A DNA stretch of 64,000 nucleotides from Isoetes taiwanensis (GCA_021234155.1 JAJEKV010000065.1:7837333-7901332); one strand, 5' to 3'; positions 1-13,042 are shown, counted from the stretch's first letter. The notes: generated by a model not told the origin, from the letters alone. A program made the numbers and translations.

Positions 1-125
1 ATTTTCAGAAAGGTATATTCGAAAGATTATCTCAATAATCCACAGCATATTATTTGAAAAAGCATATTCCAAAGATTATTGCAGTAATCCATGGAATATT
101 CTTGTGAAAAGGCATATTTCGGAGA
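1..125. repeat. Palindromic AT-rich GAATATTC repeat cluster
   Basis: The first 125 bases hold repeated, inverted copies of a short module. TATTC + GAAAGATTAT is followed by a CA-containing spacer and then ATAATCC near 16-41; a second copy lies near 64-90, and a full palindromic GAATATTC at 94-101. The same arrangement recurs upstream of the PsbY copy at 53,454-53,529. It could be a dispersed palindromic repeat (MITE-like) or a cluster of protein-binding sites. The element may extend beyond the window's left edge. Confidence 0.45.
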
Positions 126-1540
126 TTCTGTAATATAACCACAATGTGATCTGACAGTGGGGACGGTTAGATCAATATAACTTGCAAGGGCTAGTGGTTA
201 AGGATTTTTAGGTCTTGAAACTGAAATTAGCATTGGGGGGCACAAAATTGACATGAGGGTATGGTTTAAACCCTTTTTTTTTTTGACCCTACATTCTAGA
301 GGTACAAGACGTACTGTACACTATCCAAGGTACTGTACATACAAAATCATAGTGTACGCATACACAAACAACACTGCTTTGACCATACAACCAACAAGCT
401 AATGTATGATTATTTTTTCTATTAGATCTCTTTTTATTTTTCTTTTAATATAACAATCTATTCAATTATAACAATCTATTCAATTGTTTAGGGGTATGAT
501 CTATGGTTTTAGGTATGGTCATCCAAATCAAATCCGACTGGAAACCCATGTTATTGTGCTACATATTAGACACTTGTGGGCTAATGAAGAGCATTTGGTG
601 GTTCATTAAAAGACGTTTAATGGTCCATTGAAGGGTATTTGTGGTCTATTGTGGTCAAAATAAGCATACAACTTAAAATCTTCATGGTAGACTTTCAATT
701 TGTCAAAATGGTCAGTGTTTGGTATCACGTGAAAGCTAAACTCTCAAATCTCAGTATGTTGTATCGAAATAGGAGGGTTAAAAATATTAAAGCTATTATA
801 ATAAAGTAATTGCACCTTAGGTGGGCAGTTAGAACATTTGTTGGCTTGTCCTTGACAAGGGTATGCAATGTAAGATGAGAATCCTATAAAGCAGTGTCAA
901 TTCGTTCATTTATGTCTTATCTTATTTATCGGCATGCGTCCTTAAAGGATACTGCCAATGTGACACTAGGTTAAAACTATGAACTAACGAACTAATTAAA
1001 TACATACTATGAGCAAAGATGGTTTGACATGCAGGTACAAGTGTCAAGTAAATTGGCGATAGTAGGATAGTAACGCTAAAAGTTCTTTATACAGTTTGCA
1101 GTATGAATACGCTTGCCGTATGTGGGTTTTAGCTTGCCGTAGGTTTTATCTGGAAAAAAAATGAATTATTAGGGTTTATCAGCTGGTAAGATATTGCTTG
1201 TCTGAACAGGTTTTCCGGCACGAGGTTTATATGAATGTGTTAGCTGTGTGCAGAATCGAAACTCTGTGCTTTATCAAGAACCATGCTGATAGTCGTGTTT
1301 CTAGCATCTCCAAGACAAGACTCTAGATTGAGGCTAAATTGGAAGTCAGATATAAGGAAACCCAAAAGGTAGTTGTGTCGTGATGCGGATTCTCAGAAGG
1401 GGTATGTTGCCATCTTTTAATGAGTAATATCGCGAATACTAGCTTTGTTTGATTCATATCAGTGCAGTTAAAGCGTTCTATGCTTTATCCAGGTCTTTTG
1501 GCTTGCAACTAGGAATTTCAATCAAGAAACGTATCGAAGC
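126..1540. other. Noncoding upstream region of the PPR gene
   Basis: No coding frame or recognisable element is seen here. The last ~500 bases are the presumed promoter and 5' leader of the PPR gene. A GTATG donor-like site near 1400 and a TCATATCAG acceptor-like site near 1465 could bound a small leader intron, but this is a guess from consensus only. Confidence 0.35.
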
Positions 1541-4096
1541 ATGCAAATGGTGAGGATCCTGCAGTACAGTATGAGAAGAAGATGGAAAGCAGGATCATCC
1601 AAGAGGTTATTTTTCCTAGAAACAATTAGTATTTTGGAAGGCAGGCACAAAGCCCTTGCCATGAATGTTCATAGAAGCATTTGTATCTGCAGATCATTTA
1701 TTTCCAGCTCAACCTGTAATTATAGCACCTCATGTAGTGATACAAATGCACCTGGAGTGACAAGTCAGGGATCCAACGTTCAGGATCAGCTTGCTACTAA
1801 TTCAGTTAGTAACGAAGCTATTATTGATGACATCTTATCCATTGTTCGGAAATTATCTGATATGAATAGTTTGACAGACTTGAAAATACAGGATAAACTG
1901 CAACCGTATCAAGTGGTTCTAGTATTACAGCATCTTGAAAGTGCTAGTCAGGCCATGTTGTTCTTCAAATGGGTTGAGCAGCAAAATGGCTTTCAGCATA
2001 ACACTGCAACTTACAATGCACTACTAGGCCTTCTTGGGAAAGCCAAGGAATTAACTGCATTAACCAAAGCACTGTTTGAAATGCAAGCAAAAGGCTGCAA
2101 GTCCAATGTTGATACTCATACAATAGTAATAAAGGCTTATTGCTGGTCAGACAAAATAGAAGATGCATTTGATACCCTGAAGAAGGTTGAAGATTTTAGG
2201 GATAAGACAGAGGTTGCTTTCTATAACCATATGCTTCAGCTGCTATTGAGATCTAATGCAGATGATGCAGCATATAAAGTATATCAGTGGATGTCTAAAT
2301 CTGCTTTAGTTCCAGATGAATTGATGTACAAATTGCTTATCGTCTCCCTTGCCAAGGCAGGTAAAACTTCAGCAGTCCACGATATGTTAGTGGATTTGTC
2401 AAGAAAATGTACTCTTGACACTAATATATATACTTCTATCATAGATGCACTTTGTAGAGTAGGTAAAATCAGCTATGCTGACCAGATCTTTGAGCAGATG
2501 AAGAACAGTGCGATTCCGCCTGATCAGTTGACGTATAACACTCTTTTGAAAGGTCTCTGCAGAGCTGGCCTCATGGAGAGAAGTGGGGTGATTATCGAAG
2601 AAATGTTTCAGGATGGCTATAAACCTGATTTGGCAGCATGTAATGCAGTTCTAAGAGGCCTATGTAAGTCTAGATGCATTGGTCAAACAGAGAAGCTCTT
2701 TGAGAAACTGAAAGAGAACCAGTGTGACCTTGACTTAACAACATATAACATTATTATTGACAATTTATGTAAAGCTGGAAAGATGGACGTGGCAAAAGAG
2801 ATTTTTCAAGAAATCAGTAAGAAAGGCTTAAAGCCTAATGTTGTTACTTACACAATTATTATCAATAGACTCTGTCTTGGAGCCCATATAGATGAAGCTA
2901 AATGTCTGTACGATGAGATGCTTGAATATGGATGCCATCCTGATACTGTGACATTTAATGTTCTTATGCGTGGGTTGTGCAAAGTAAACAGAATGGCCGA
3001 AGCTAAAGATATTTTATCGCAGATGAAAGGAAAAGGATATACGCCAGCACTCTCCAGCTATCACATTGTCACTGAGGGTTATGTGAAGGCAGGTAAGCTT
3101 GATGATGCCTGTACTGTTCTTGCTGAAATGGAAAGAGAAGGTTACCTTCCAGATGCTTCCATATATGGGATTATTATTTTTGGTCTTTGCAAGGCAAAAA
3201 GAGTCGAAGAAGCCAATAAAATCTTTGAAAAGTTGGTAAAATCTGGCCGCACACCAGATGCAGTGACATGCACTGCACTTTTGCAGGGACTTTGCAACAT
3301 AAAGGACATAATTGAGACAAACCGGCGATTAGAGCAGATATTAAAGATGGGGTGTCGGCTTGACAATGGGATCTTCAATGCACTTATCCATAGCTGCTGC
3401 AAGCTTTCTAGGATAGATGCAGCAGAAAAGTTTTTCAACAAAATGAAATCAGTTGGTTGCAAGCCTGATGTTGTGACGTTCAACACACTGGCCAATGGCT
3501 ATTGCAAGGCCGGTAGAGTGGATGATGCTTTCAAACTATTTGAAGAGATGAAAAGCATAGGGCTTAAGCCATCGGTCATCACATATAGCACACTTATTGG
3601 TGGGTTTTGCAAAGCTCCTAATCTGGACATGGCCACTTCAGCTTTTAAGGAAATGATAGCGGCCGGTTGTTCTCCTAATGTTATTACATACAGTATTCTT
3701 ATTGATGGCCTTTGTAAAGTGGGTCAAATAAATGAAGCGAATGCATTATTCAAAGACATGATTGCGAATGGGATCAATCCTGATGTCATTTGCTACAGCA
3801 CTCTTATAGCAGGATTCTCTAAGGTAGGCAGAATGGAAGAGGCAATAAAAACCTTTGATATTATGATAGAAAGAGGCTGCCTTCCCAACTCCTTCACATA
3901 TAATTCATTGATCCACGGGTTCTCTAAGTTGGGTAAGATGACAATGGCTGAAGACCTCTTTAGGCAGATGATGGTAGCAGGTCATCCACCTGATGTCTAC
4001 TCATTTCATGCTCTTACATCTGGTTTATGTAAGGCAAACAAAGTGGAAGAGGCTTTGAAGCTCTTCCAGGAGATGAAAGAAACTTCTACCCCCTGA
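1541..4096 (+). CDS. P-class pentatricopeptide repeat protein, main part, ends at a frameshift
   Basis: An open frame of 851 residues with about 20 consecutive 35-residue PPR motifs from about residue 150 to the end, of the form TYNxLIxGLCKAGKxxxAxxLFxEM. PPR proteins of this class bind organellar RNA, one repeat per base, and act in processing, stability or translation in mitochondria or plastids. No E or DYW editing domain is present, so it is P-class. The N-terminus is rich in Arg, Ser and Leu with no acidic residue in the first 26, which suits a mitochondrial (less likely plastid) presequence. No intron is needed, as usual for the family. The frame stops at 4094 inside a repeat, and the motif series continues at once in another frame from 4095, so the stop is a frameshift, not the true end. 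The start is the first ATG; one at codon 3 is equally possible. Confidence 0.88.
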   Translation: MQMVRILQYSMRRRWKAGSSKRLFFLETISILEGRHKALAMNVHRSICICRSFISSSTCNYSTSCSDTNAPGVTSQGSNVQDQLATNSVSNEAIIDDILSIVRKLSDMNSLTDLKIQDKLQPYQVVLVLQHLESASQAMLFFKWVEQQNGFQHNTATYNALLGLLGKAKELTALTKALFEMQAKGCKSNVDTHTIVIKAYCWSDKIEDAFDTLKKVEDFRDKTEVAFYNHMLQLLLRSNADDAAYKVYQWMSKSALVPDELMYKLLIVSLAKAGKTSAVHDMLVDLSRKCTLDTNIYTSIIDALCRVGKISYADQIFEQMKNSAIPPDQLTYNTLLKGLCRAGLMERSGVIIEEMFQDGYKPDLAACNAVLRGLCKSRCIGQTEKLFEKLKENQCDLDLTTYNIIIDNLCKAGKMDVAKEIFQEISKKGLKPNVVTYTIIINRLCLGAHIDEAKCLYDEMLEYGCHPDTVTFNVLMRGLCKVNRMAEAKDILSQMKGKGYTPALSSYHIVTEGYVKAGKLDDACTVLAEMEREGYLPDASIYGIIIFGLCKAKRVEEANKIFEKLVKSGRTPDAVTCTALLQGLCNIKDIIETNRRLEQILKMGCRLDNGIFNALIHSCCKLSRIDAAEKFFNKMKSVGCKPDVVTFNTLANGYCKAGRVDDAFKLFEEMKSIGLKPSVITYSTLIGGFCKAPNLDMATSAFKEMIAAGCSPNVITYSILIDGLCKVGQINEANALFKDMIANGINPDVICYSTLIAGFSKVGRMEEAIKTFDIMIERGCLPNSFTYNSLIHGFSKLGKMTMAEDLFRQMMVAGHPPDVYSFHALTSGLCKANKVEEALKLFQEMKETSTP

Positions 4097-4814
4097 TGGA
4101 TTTATGTATGCAGCCATGATTGAGGGCCTTTATAAGGCTGGTAAAATTGACGAGCCTTACAAGTTGTTTAAAGAAATGATTGAAGGAGGCAGTATCCCTG
4201 ATGTTACCATATATAACATTTTAATGAACGGTCTTTGCAAATCAGGTAAGCTGGATGATGCCAAAAAGTTACTAGAGACAATGACAGTTGCTGGTTGTTT
4301 ACCAAACACGATTTCATACAGCACTTTAATTTCTGGGCTCAGTCAACATGGCAGAAAAGATGAGGCCCTTAAATATTTTAGGGAAAGCAAGGAAATGGGC
4401 ATTGGTGCAGATGCCTTTACTTATACTACTGTTATTGACATCTTTTTTAAAATTGGGCAGGTGGAAGAAGCCATGAACCATTACCGGGAGATGGCCAGTT
4501 TAGGACTGAGCTTGGATATTGTGACATACACAACACTTGCTAATGGTTTTTGTCAAGTCGGAAGGACTGAAGATTCTCTCAAGCTGCTGGATCAAATGAT
4601 TCAGAATAAGGATATTGCTGATAGTGTAGCCTACAGCACTTTGATCAGTGCCTTTGCCAAGGCTGGCAAGGCAGATGATGCATATAGGCTTTTCAATACT
4701 ATGATTGAGAAAGAATGCCTTCCTGATGACATTACCTATAATGCCCTTATTGACAGTATTGTCAAAGTAGGAAAGCATTATGAGCACATGGAAAGCATGA
4801 AGATCATACTGTAG
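4097..4814 (+). CDS. C-terminal part of the same PPR protein, shifted frame
   Basis: Reading in frame from about 4095 (first internal Met at 4104) gives about 236 residues with seven more PPR motifs in register with the upstream frame. The break is at a run of five C (4089-4093) just before the expected Pro-Asp of the repeat. Losing one C joins the frames with a 34-residue repeat; adding two gives a normal 35-residue repeat. The full protein would be about 1,090 residues with about 27 repeats. It ends with a short tail after the last motif. Either the gene is a young pseudogene or the homopolymer is miscalled; the otherwise clean motifs on both sides favour a recent or technical cause. Confidence 0.75.
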
Positions 4815-5300
4815 GAATCAAACGAGGAGAACGAACTTAAGGTTGAGTAATTTGACTTAACAGTTTTCTCTGCTGAATTTCTAGCAGCATTTTCAATATG
4901 AGAAATTACAACATTACACAACACTTACAATGGTTTCAAGTCGAAGGACTGAGGACTGAAGCCTGGATCAGATGATTCAGAATAAGGGCATATGTTGATA
5001 GTGTTGCTTATAGCACTTGATTAGTGCTTTTGCCAAGGCTGGCAAGGCAGATGATGCATATAGGCTTTTCAATACTATTTTGAGAATGAAAGCCTTCCTG
5101 ATGTCATGACCTATAATGCCCTCGTTGACAGTATTGTCAAGTAGGAAAAGCATCATGAGCACATTGAATACATGATCTACTCTTAGGAGTCAAACGAGGA
5201 GAACAAACTTAGGTTGAGTAATTTGATTTACAGTTTACGAATTTGTAGCAGCATTTTCAATATCAGATATTTTCTGAAGAAACTACAACATTTCCTCAAA
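4520..5300 (+). repeat. Tandem direct duplication of the PPR gene 3' end
   Basis: About 385 bases covering the last PPR motifs and 3' flank (about 4520-4917) are repeated directly at about 4918-5300. Landmarks shared in order include GGCAAGGCAGATGATGCATA, the Met-Glu-rich end of the CDS, TCAAACGAGGAGAAC and TAGCAGCATTTTCAATAT. The second copy has several indels and in-frame stops, so it is noncoding. It probably arose by unequal exchange or slippage after the gene existed, and now sits in the presumed 3' UTR or terminator region. Confidence 0.85.
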
Positions 5301-5559
5301 AGAGAATTACAGGCTGCAAATGAGGGAATGCCATGCAAATAAGTAAAAGCCTTCTCACCAATGTGGATAAATCCTGAGACTCCCCAGGCACTGAGCTATC
5401 AATATTCCAATAATAGTAGAAAGAGAACTTTGAAATATTGCATTTTCTCACTTTTCAGATCATGCAGTGCCCAAATGATAATTTATACAATATGAATTTA
5501 TAACGCGGGCAACTAATTTATCTTGCTCATCTCCTTTAGCTCCGAGGTATGTTTTGGAC

Positions 5560-6095
5560 CATATGACAATATGGAATCTTATGTAATGGCAATCCTATGA
5601 CTTCAAGAACAAAGAACTCTTCACGATCTCTAGATCTAGATGGCTCTTCCACTCTAGAGGGTTGAAGTAAACAATTAAATTCATATTTGTCACACAAAAA
5701 TATTGGTGAGGAGTTACTTGTATTTAATAACCAGCATCTAAAAATTTTCACAGAAAGAGCCCACATCTAAAGAAATAAAATATGTTTTTGGGTTGTGCCC
5801 GAAAGGCATATCCTAGGGATCATAGAAATGGTAGTGATCTCTAGATCTAGGTGGCCCTTCCACTCTAGAGGGTAGTAGAAGTAAACTCTAGAGAGTAGAG
5901 TGGTTCCTTCTACTTCAATCAGGTCAAGAAGGGATGAATTAAATTCGTTTTTCTCACGCAAAGATATATTACTAAATATTTGTATTTAATACAACAAAAA
6001 CAACCATCTCAAAAATTTTCGCAAAAGAACCCAGATCTAGAAATGAAACAGTTTCTTTGGTGCCCGGGAAGGTATATCCTAGAGATGGTAGTGAG
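5560..6095. repeat. Diverged two-copy tandem repeat
   Basis: Two imperfect direct copies of a 210-270-base unit. Shared landmarks are GATCTCTAGATCTAG followed by CTTCCACTCTAGAGGGT (about 5625 and 5837), a poly-A-rich middle with TTGTATTTAATA, and GGCATATCCTAGGGAT-like text (about 5807 and 6070). No coding potential is seen. The nature of the unit is unknown. Confidence 0.6.
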
Positions 6096-9000
6096 GGAGT
6101 TGGAAATATGTGCGTAATATTTGAAACAAATCGTTGAAATATGGGAACACGTACATTTTTTGGCTATGCAATCATGTTTCTAGCTAAAAGCAAAACTAAA
6201 ATGTGTATTCATGGCTTGTTTCATTTCCAAAGGTCGCTTGACTCATTGATCTCTATTCCAACACTTGATCCACCTCATCGATCCGCCATTCCAACACTTA
6301 ATCCGTGCCGCTTAAACGAGATCACTTGATCAAATCACCAATCCCTTTATCTAGCCTTAACACACCGCCCTCAGTTTATATGGATCCAAAGGTTGAGATC
6401 AATTTCGGCCAAAGGGTTTAATCGGAGCCATAACACACCCCTTACCAGCAAAACTCTCAGAATGTTATCAAACGGACGTATCCGTATAGATTCGAATCGA
6501 CGATCCGATGGTCCAGGTAACTCTTGGGGCGGCGTGTTAAGAGGATAACGCCTCGCCCTCGTGTGTTACTTCAAAAAAAGAAAATGTTAAATGTTCGAAA
6601 GGCAGTAATCAAGGCACCCTCACCATTTTGATGGCCTCAAAACCCTTCCAATAGCACTTCGCCAGGTGTTATCTATACTTTCCACTTTGATGCAATTTCA
6701 ATAACATTTGCCGAGGGTGTTATCTATACTTTCCACTTTGATGCAAATCGATAGCATGTTTACATCGATTCCATCAAGGATTCCATTGTCTATGGAATAT
6801 ATGACTTACCCACAATGCATGATGCGGGTGGCTTTCGCTTATAGAGATTATGACAATTTTGTCCATGCTTGAAAGATGTACTTCACCCACAACTTCAAAT
6901 GAACTCCGCAAGTGCTTTTGTTTGATTTATGTCCGCGCTCAAACTTTGGGGTGCAAATACAATCAAGACGCCTTCTCAGCCTTGAAAAATTGGTCATTGA
7001 GTTGGGAATCTACAAAACAGATCGCTATTCCATTGGTTTGCTCCCTTGACATATAACAATGAAATCGATGGTACTTATGCTCGAAAATGATGAAATGGTC
7101 CAGATAGTTTCAAGCAATTTTTACAAGAGGTGACTTCTTTTTCTTGCTGGAGATAGAGAGATATGAGATGAAGAAGAACTGATTTAAAGAGTGCATCGCT
7201 ATCAGAGAAAGTGTAATATTCATTCATCGACCAACTATGAATATATTAACTTAGATAAGATAGATATCGATAGCAGGCTAGCTATACCCACATGACAGCA
7301 ACACTTAGACTAGACCACCTCATCGAATGCCTTCGAGACTTCGGCAAAGAGGGAATACGCGAAAAGGCTCGACGATGATCCCTCCATCACCCGAATGAAA
7401 GACTTTCATGGATGATCTCGTAGTTCCCGGGTCCACAGATGCGCATAGGTGCTCCATTTTCATCTTGGTCAAGTTCAACTCGTACTCTTAGAGACGCTAT
7501 CCACATCATAATCTGGGATGTATGTATCCACACCGGGAGCAATCTGATGGGCTGGCTTTTGACGCACAGACAAGAAGAAAGGGATGATGAGAGCAATTCC
7601 ATCTCCGAGCTCATCAACATCGTGATGCACAGAATGTTCCCCAACAAGAGAGCTCTTCCTCTTTAAAAAGGAAGTGATCTAGTCGCATTCCTTCCAGGCC
7701 ACTTGCTATGATTTCACCTGTCATCAGGCCCTGTACTCTTTGGCATTCCTCCCATTGCAATTAAGGTAACAATTTCAGGCATGGCCAACTCCCATAGTGT
7801 GATGGGCATTGTGTACAATGAGAATGGATTCCCCAAGGCACTCCTCTCTCTCAAGAGGATTCGCAGCATGTCAAGCCTTGGTAAGGTTCTTCGCATTGCA
7901 TCGAATGAACAAGCTTGGTTGACAACTTAAAAACGGAGTCAAAATCCGGAATGAACAAGTTTCGTTGAAAACAAATTTACCCCTTTTAAGCCTAATGGGG
8001 CTGCACCCTAAGCGTACGCTCTCTAATAGGCATTTGAGCTCATAGCACTACCTATCAATGTAAACTTGGAATTTAACATGGCCCATTTCTATTTCCTTTT
8101 GATTGATGCCTTTAGTTGGACTATTTCACATATTTCTAACATATTGAACTTGTCTTCAATGATTTTAATGATACATAGTTTAGCACTTGGCTCATTGGTA
8201 ATTGGTAAGCAACACTTGAACTTAGTTTACAAAGGCTGAATCTTGAGAGCACTAGAATGCAGAAAATTAAGAAGCAGCTGGAACTCCTGCAGGGCTTTTG
8301 GAGATGTTCGGTCTTGCAATGGGAGGAAAGAGCCAGGTAGCAGGCAAGGTGCAAAATATAGTTATGAATAGCAAGAACCTTTAAACTTTCTTTTGGCCCC
8401 GCCATAACCTCTTCTCATAATACTTTCTGCTGCTGTGATTGCACCATGTAAAAAAGAAGCAAGAAACTTCCCATGTAGCTTTTGGATTTGTTCATACACA
8501 AAAATATTAGTCATGTACCAAACCAGAAACGACAAATACCGGCTAGCAGGCTGCATATCTGGTTACCAGGTAGCTGTTTATCTTTCAAACTAAATCCTGC
8601 TATTTGGAGAAACCACGAGTCAGGAGGATCATAAACAGCAGCCTTGAGCAGACTATTCACCAGTAATTCCATCTTTTGCCCCAAAACTCGCTCACAGAAG
8701 GGCCAAATAGGGCTCATCAAAACTCGGCTCCAATTCCACACCAAAAAGCTCCCAGGCAAAATACCCAATATTTCAAAAACCAGACTTACTCCAAGATAAA
8801 ACGTGCAGAGAATAAATGAAGTGCAACACCAAGTCCGGCAGCCGATCCGGCAAAGCATACTCTTGAACAGAAAAGAGAGCGGGAAGTTTTATTGCCGTAT
8901 GGCCTAAAACTGTAGTCCAAGGAGGTATTAAATTCTTTTCATTTAAAGGCCTGTTCGATCTGGGGAAATGAATTGATAGGCCTATTGTGGAAAAAATTTA

Positions 9001-10185
9001 GGAAAATTCATATAAAATGGACGGATTTTGCAAGCTACAGGACCAAGGTTCCACAGAGATATTTTAAAGGGAATCATCCAAAAATGTGAAAGATAAGATA
9101 GCCCGGCTATGGACGTAAGGCTTCGCCATGGAAATGTAAACAATATGAGAGGAAGAGGAGAAGCAACGAGACGAGGCAATCCGACGGGAAGATGCTTTGA
9201 CAATCCAGAAAACAAAAGCTATAGCTACACTTACAAGGCTGAGATCTTTCGGCGCACCTGTCGTCCATCTCTGCAGCATTATCTTGTGATGTGTGTGACC
9301 CTATTAATCTGTCTTATAAGGCTGTTCTAACCTTTGAATGCCTTGAACAAGAATTAAATAGCCCCCATTTCTAGGCTCAAACTACACCATATATTCTATT
9401 TAAATTATTAAAAAAAACTAGCACTAGGTAGGCTTAGGAAAAAGGAGGTAAAAGAAAGCCAAAAGGAAGGGAAGAGAATAAGAAATAATATGAAGATAAG
9501 TCACACATGTAGTATCTATCAACAATTCAAATCGAAGGCCTATAAACATTGTAATCTTCTTATATTGTGACGATCTAAAGATTCACATTGGCAAAAAACA
9601 TTCAAAGCTATAAGCAATATCTTTACCAATTTGGTTCTTTCAACCTATCAAGACAAATGAGATTGAAAGTGTGTACAAAAATGAGATTCAATATCTTTGA
9701 AGGTTTAGAAAAACCAAGACTTTTAGTAGATAATAGAGGGTAAGGTAGAAGGACTGTCTAAAATTGTGAATTGTGTTATGAATTGTCAGTTGTAACTAGA
9801 ATGAGTTTTGAACTATGTAAAACCCTTGATTAAATCATGCACGATAATATGTGATTGGTAGAAGTTATCAGCAACCCAATCGTGCCAAGCCTTTGAATGG
9901 TAACAAAACATTTCTAAAGTTAGCTTTTCTTAAGTTGGTTTATCTACTACTAAAAATAATGATAATGCTTTGTTATTAAGTTTACCAACTGGTATTATGG
10001 AAGTCATTTCCGCTGGTTGGAAATATGGTTTCAACTCGATTGTATGCGCAATCGTAAATTCGTAGGTTTTGAGGTGCTTGGGTACATAGCATATTTTTTA
10101 CGGTGGATCGATATGGTTTGAATAGGGAAAAGAAATCTTCTCAAATTGGGAAATGAATGGAGATGATGTCCTGAGAATTTGTTTA
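6096..10185. other. Noncoding or unassignable region
   Basis: No recognisable gene. Short open frames occur at 7387-7920 and, on the minus strand, at 8362-8858. The 8511-8858 minus frame has hydrophobic stretches and could be an exon remnant, but I cannot match it to a family and adjacent frames are broken. A near-duplicate of about 50 bases (TATCTATACTTTCCACTTTGATGCA) occurs at about 6670 and 6720. The rest is AT-rich filler. Confidence 0.4.
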
Positions 10186-10810
10186 CTAGTACCCAAGGCT
10201 TCTGTATTTAAAGTGATGGTCGCATGTGGCATGAAGCGCCCCAGTGAGGAATTTTGGCTTGTTTGCCCTGCCTATGTAGTCGTTTTTTTCTAGTAGTCCG
10301 CCAGAGGAGGTCCGGAGAAGGTACTGCAGGTCTTGGTCCAGGAGTCGAAATTGAGAGACTTGATGATGCTGATGCGAGGCTAAAGGTGGAAGTGTGGAAG
10401 ATGTCTTTGTCCAAAGATCGTACTTAGAGTTCCGTGATGTGGAGTTTGTAGATAAGATGGGAAGCGATGTATCCATAGCTTGATGCTCGTGGATTGAAGC
10501 CCGAGTAGAAAGGGCAGAGAGGGAAGAAGAGCCAGGAGCCTGATTGAAGTCGTGATAACCAGATTGTATGATAGAGTCCGTGGGGCCCAAGTGCTGTGGA
10601 GAAGGTGGAGGAATATGTGAGGACTTTGGCAGAGGAGAGGTGGCAGCGTAAGGGAAGGAAGGGGAAGATGGCAACCGAGCATGATCGAACAAGATGTGGG
10701 AAGTGGATATTGGTGAGGAAAGTTAGGATGCTGCTCGACGGTTCGTGACACCAGGTTGTGGCTATGATGTGTCCGTCTCTATGCAAGGTGATGATCAGTC
10801 GAAACCACAA
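10186..10810 (-). other. Minus-strand region open in three frames, unrecognised
   Basis: Three overlapping open frames lie on the minus strand (168 residues at 10186-10692, 123 at 10380-10751, 128 at 10424-10810). The first is Pro/Ser/His-rich. The stretch is more GC-rich than its surroundings. Openness in all three frames argues for a stop-poor composition rather than one defined protein, though a decayed exon is possible. No function is assigned. Confidence 0.2.
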
Positions 10811-13042
10811 AATGGCATAGCGGCTTTAGAGGGATCATTTCTGATCACTTGCATGCAATCCATCATGCGCTTTGGATGTGAAGACAATCGCCCAGCATAA
10901 AACATGAGAATCAAGAACTCTTTGGGATGGAACTCATCAGCTCTGTGCTACGCCTTGCAAGGCAATTTGGTGGAAGCAATTAGTAGTTCAAGGTATAATT
11001 GGGCATGCCTCAAAGATATGGTGCACTCAAAGGCACTTGCATAACATAACAAAATGGGATCGACCAATGGCAATGAGTTGTATGATTTATAATGGAGCAG
11101 TGAGGTGAAGAATCTTATTATGCTCTGCTGATAATAGTAATCTCCTTTCGAGAGCTCTCCACTACGTAGTTTATATTGAAGGTTCAGACCTCTTCATTTA
11201 TCCACATGGTCAGTGTATGTTCCGTATATGCAAGTTTAGATTATGCGCTCATGAGTTGTTAACCTTTAGATAAGCAAGGAAATCTTATGGCTTGACCAAC
11301 GTAGCATTGGTACCGCCTTTTTACAAGTAAATAGCACCGCATGATAAATAATTGCACATAGAACTTCCAACAACTCCACACCTAAGAAGAAGCAACGATG
11401 TGCATCCTTCCACAACAAAGTACACCCATGGTTCCAAAGTCAACCTACATCTTAAGAAGAACCAATGTATGTATCCTACATCTAAGAAGAAGCAACGCTT
11501 TGCACTTTGAAATTTATTTGGTGGAGTCTTAGTTCTTCTTGGAATGAGCTATGGGCTACATATCCAACGGAGAAAAACTTTGCATCCTAAAAGAGCAAAA
11601 TCTGTGCTTGGAAAAAACACCAGGCTATGATAAGAAGAAGGCATTTTATCAATTTTCATTGATAAAGGCTGTAATTAAACAAGAATATTCATTTTCCTAT
11701 ATAAGGGGCAACGATCCTACCATGAAAATTCGCCCATGGAGCTTCAAAAACTTTTCACTTTTTGGTGAGTATGAATCCAACCATATATACTCAATTTCAA
11801 CCTGCTTGGGGACCCAATTTGACCCACACAATCAAGTGCAGACATCTATAAATCCGAGTACCTAAATTTCCTAACAACTAGAGCACCCTATGTGCTTTGG
11901 CAAAGTAACGTAAACAACATTTACATCACCACAATTGATGTCTAACTTGTAGAATTGGTGATGCTAGATTATTCAATTGAAAACGTTTTATGCTCCTAAT
12001 AAATATCTGCCGAGTTTCATATTTTTAGAAGCATCTACCGCAAACTAGCATCCTACTGATTTTAACATTAAAATACATGGCAAAAGCAAAGTGAAAACCG
12101 ACAATCTTATCAAGCAACATCTTTCGACCGTTCTTATGCTTTTGAGAAGCATTACAAATTAACCAAGAAATGACATAACTGCTACTCTCACTAGTGACCC
12201 ATGCTCATGGCTTAGAATCCTGCCCATGCCGTTACAAGATTGGCGTATGATAATACAATAGATCCGAATATCAGATAGCTTGCCACTATTAAAAATGCTA
12301 ACATTTGGAACACTACCGGCAATGGTTCTTCATTTCGTATCCGTGACAAAATATTCTAGGCAAGAAAGACTAAACCATGCATGATGGCCATAACTCATCA
12401 CACCCATGATACTATATCGCCATGTCAACCTAAATGTATGTGTTTTTTCGCACTCTCGTCTATATTTCCACATTTCACAAGATATTCATGACTACCAGTC
12501 CGCGCTCTGGCCATTCTTTTAAGAATGGAATTTACATTGCACTAATAATTCTATGATGTCATACCGCAAGATACTTGAAATGTTATGTCATTTTCTATAC
12601 CCTTCTGCTGCATCATTTCTACACATTCTATAGCTACGACACGTACTTTTGAAGGATATAACAATTTGATGACATTGCATTACGTGAATCTACATTAGAT
12701 CTTACAAACTTATGTACGTTATATCTTTTCCAACTAAAAAGGAACAAGAAAACCGTGTGTGTGGTTCATGTATTATGAAATAGTTTTATTAAGCTTCACA
12801 ATCCGAATTATTGCAAACAACAGGCTTCCTCGTAACCTTTCTCTAGTTTGTATGGATGCCTTCTGCTTAATTCTAATAAGAAACAATTGAGCTATGTACC
12901 TTTCGTATGATCTCAAAGCGCATTGTTGATTAAGCTTAATAGATGATAACATGATTCATCAAGACATATGCCAAATAAGGTGACAAAACCCATTTCTAGC
13001 ATATATGTTGTTTGTGGCATACACAAACCGCTCGTATATACA
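10811..13042. other. Noncoding AT-rich region
   Basis: No gene or element is recognised. A short motif, CTAAGAAGAAGCAACG and variants, recurs about three times between 11,380 and 11,500 at 50-80-base spacing. The open frame at 11,551-11,865 shows no family features. Confidence 0.4.

Noticed and set aside
1965-4787. Minus-strand ORFs antisense to the PPR gene
   Set aside because: Shadows of the repeated PPR coding sequence.
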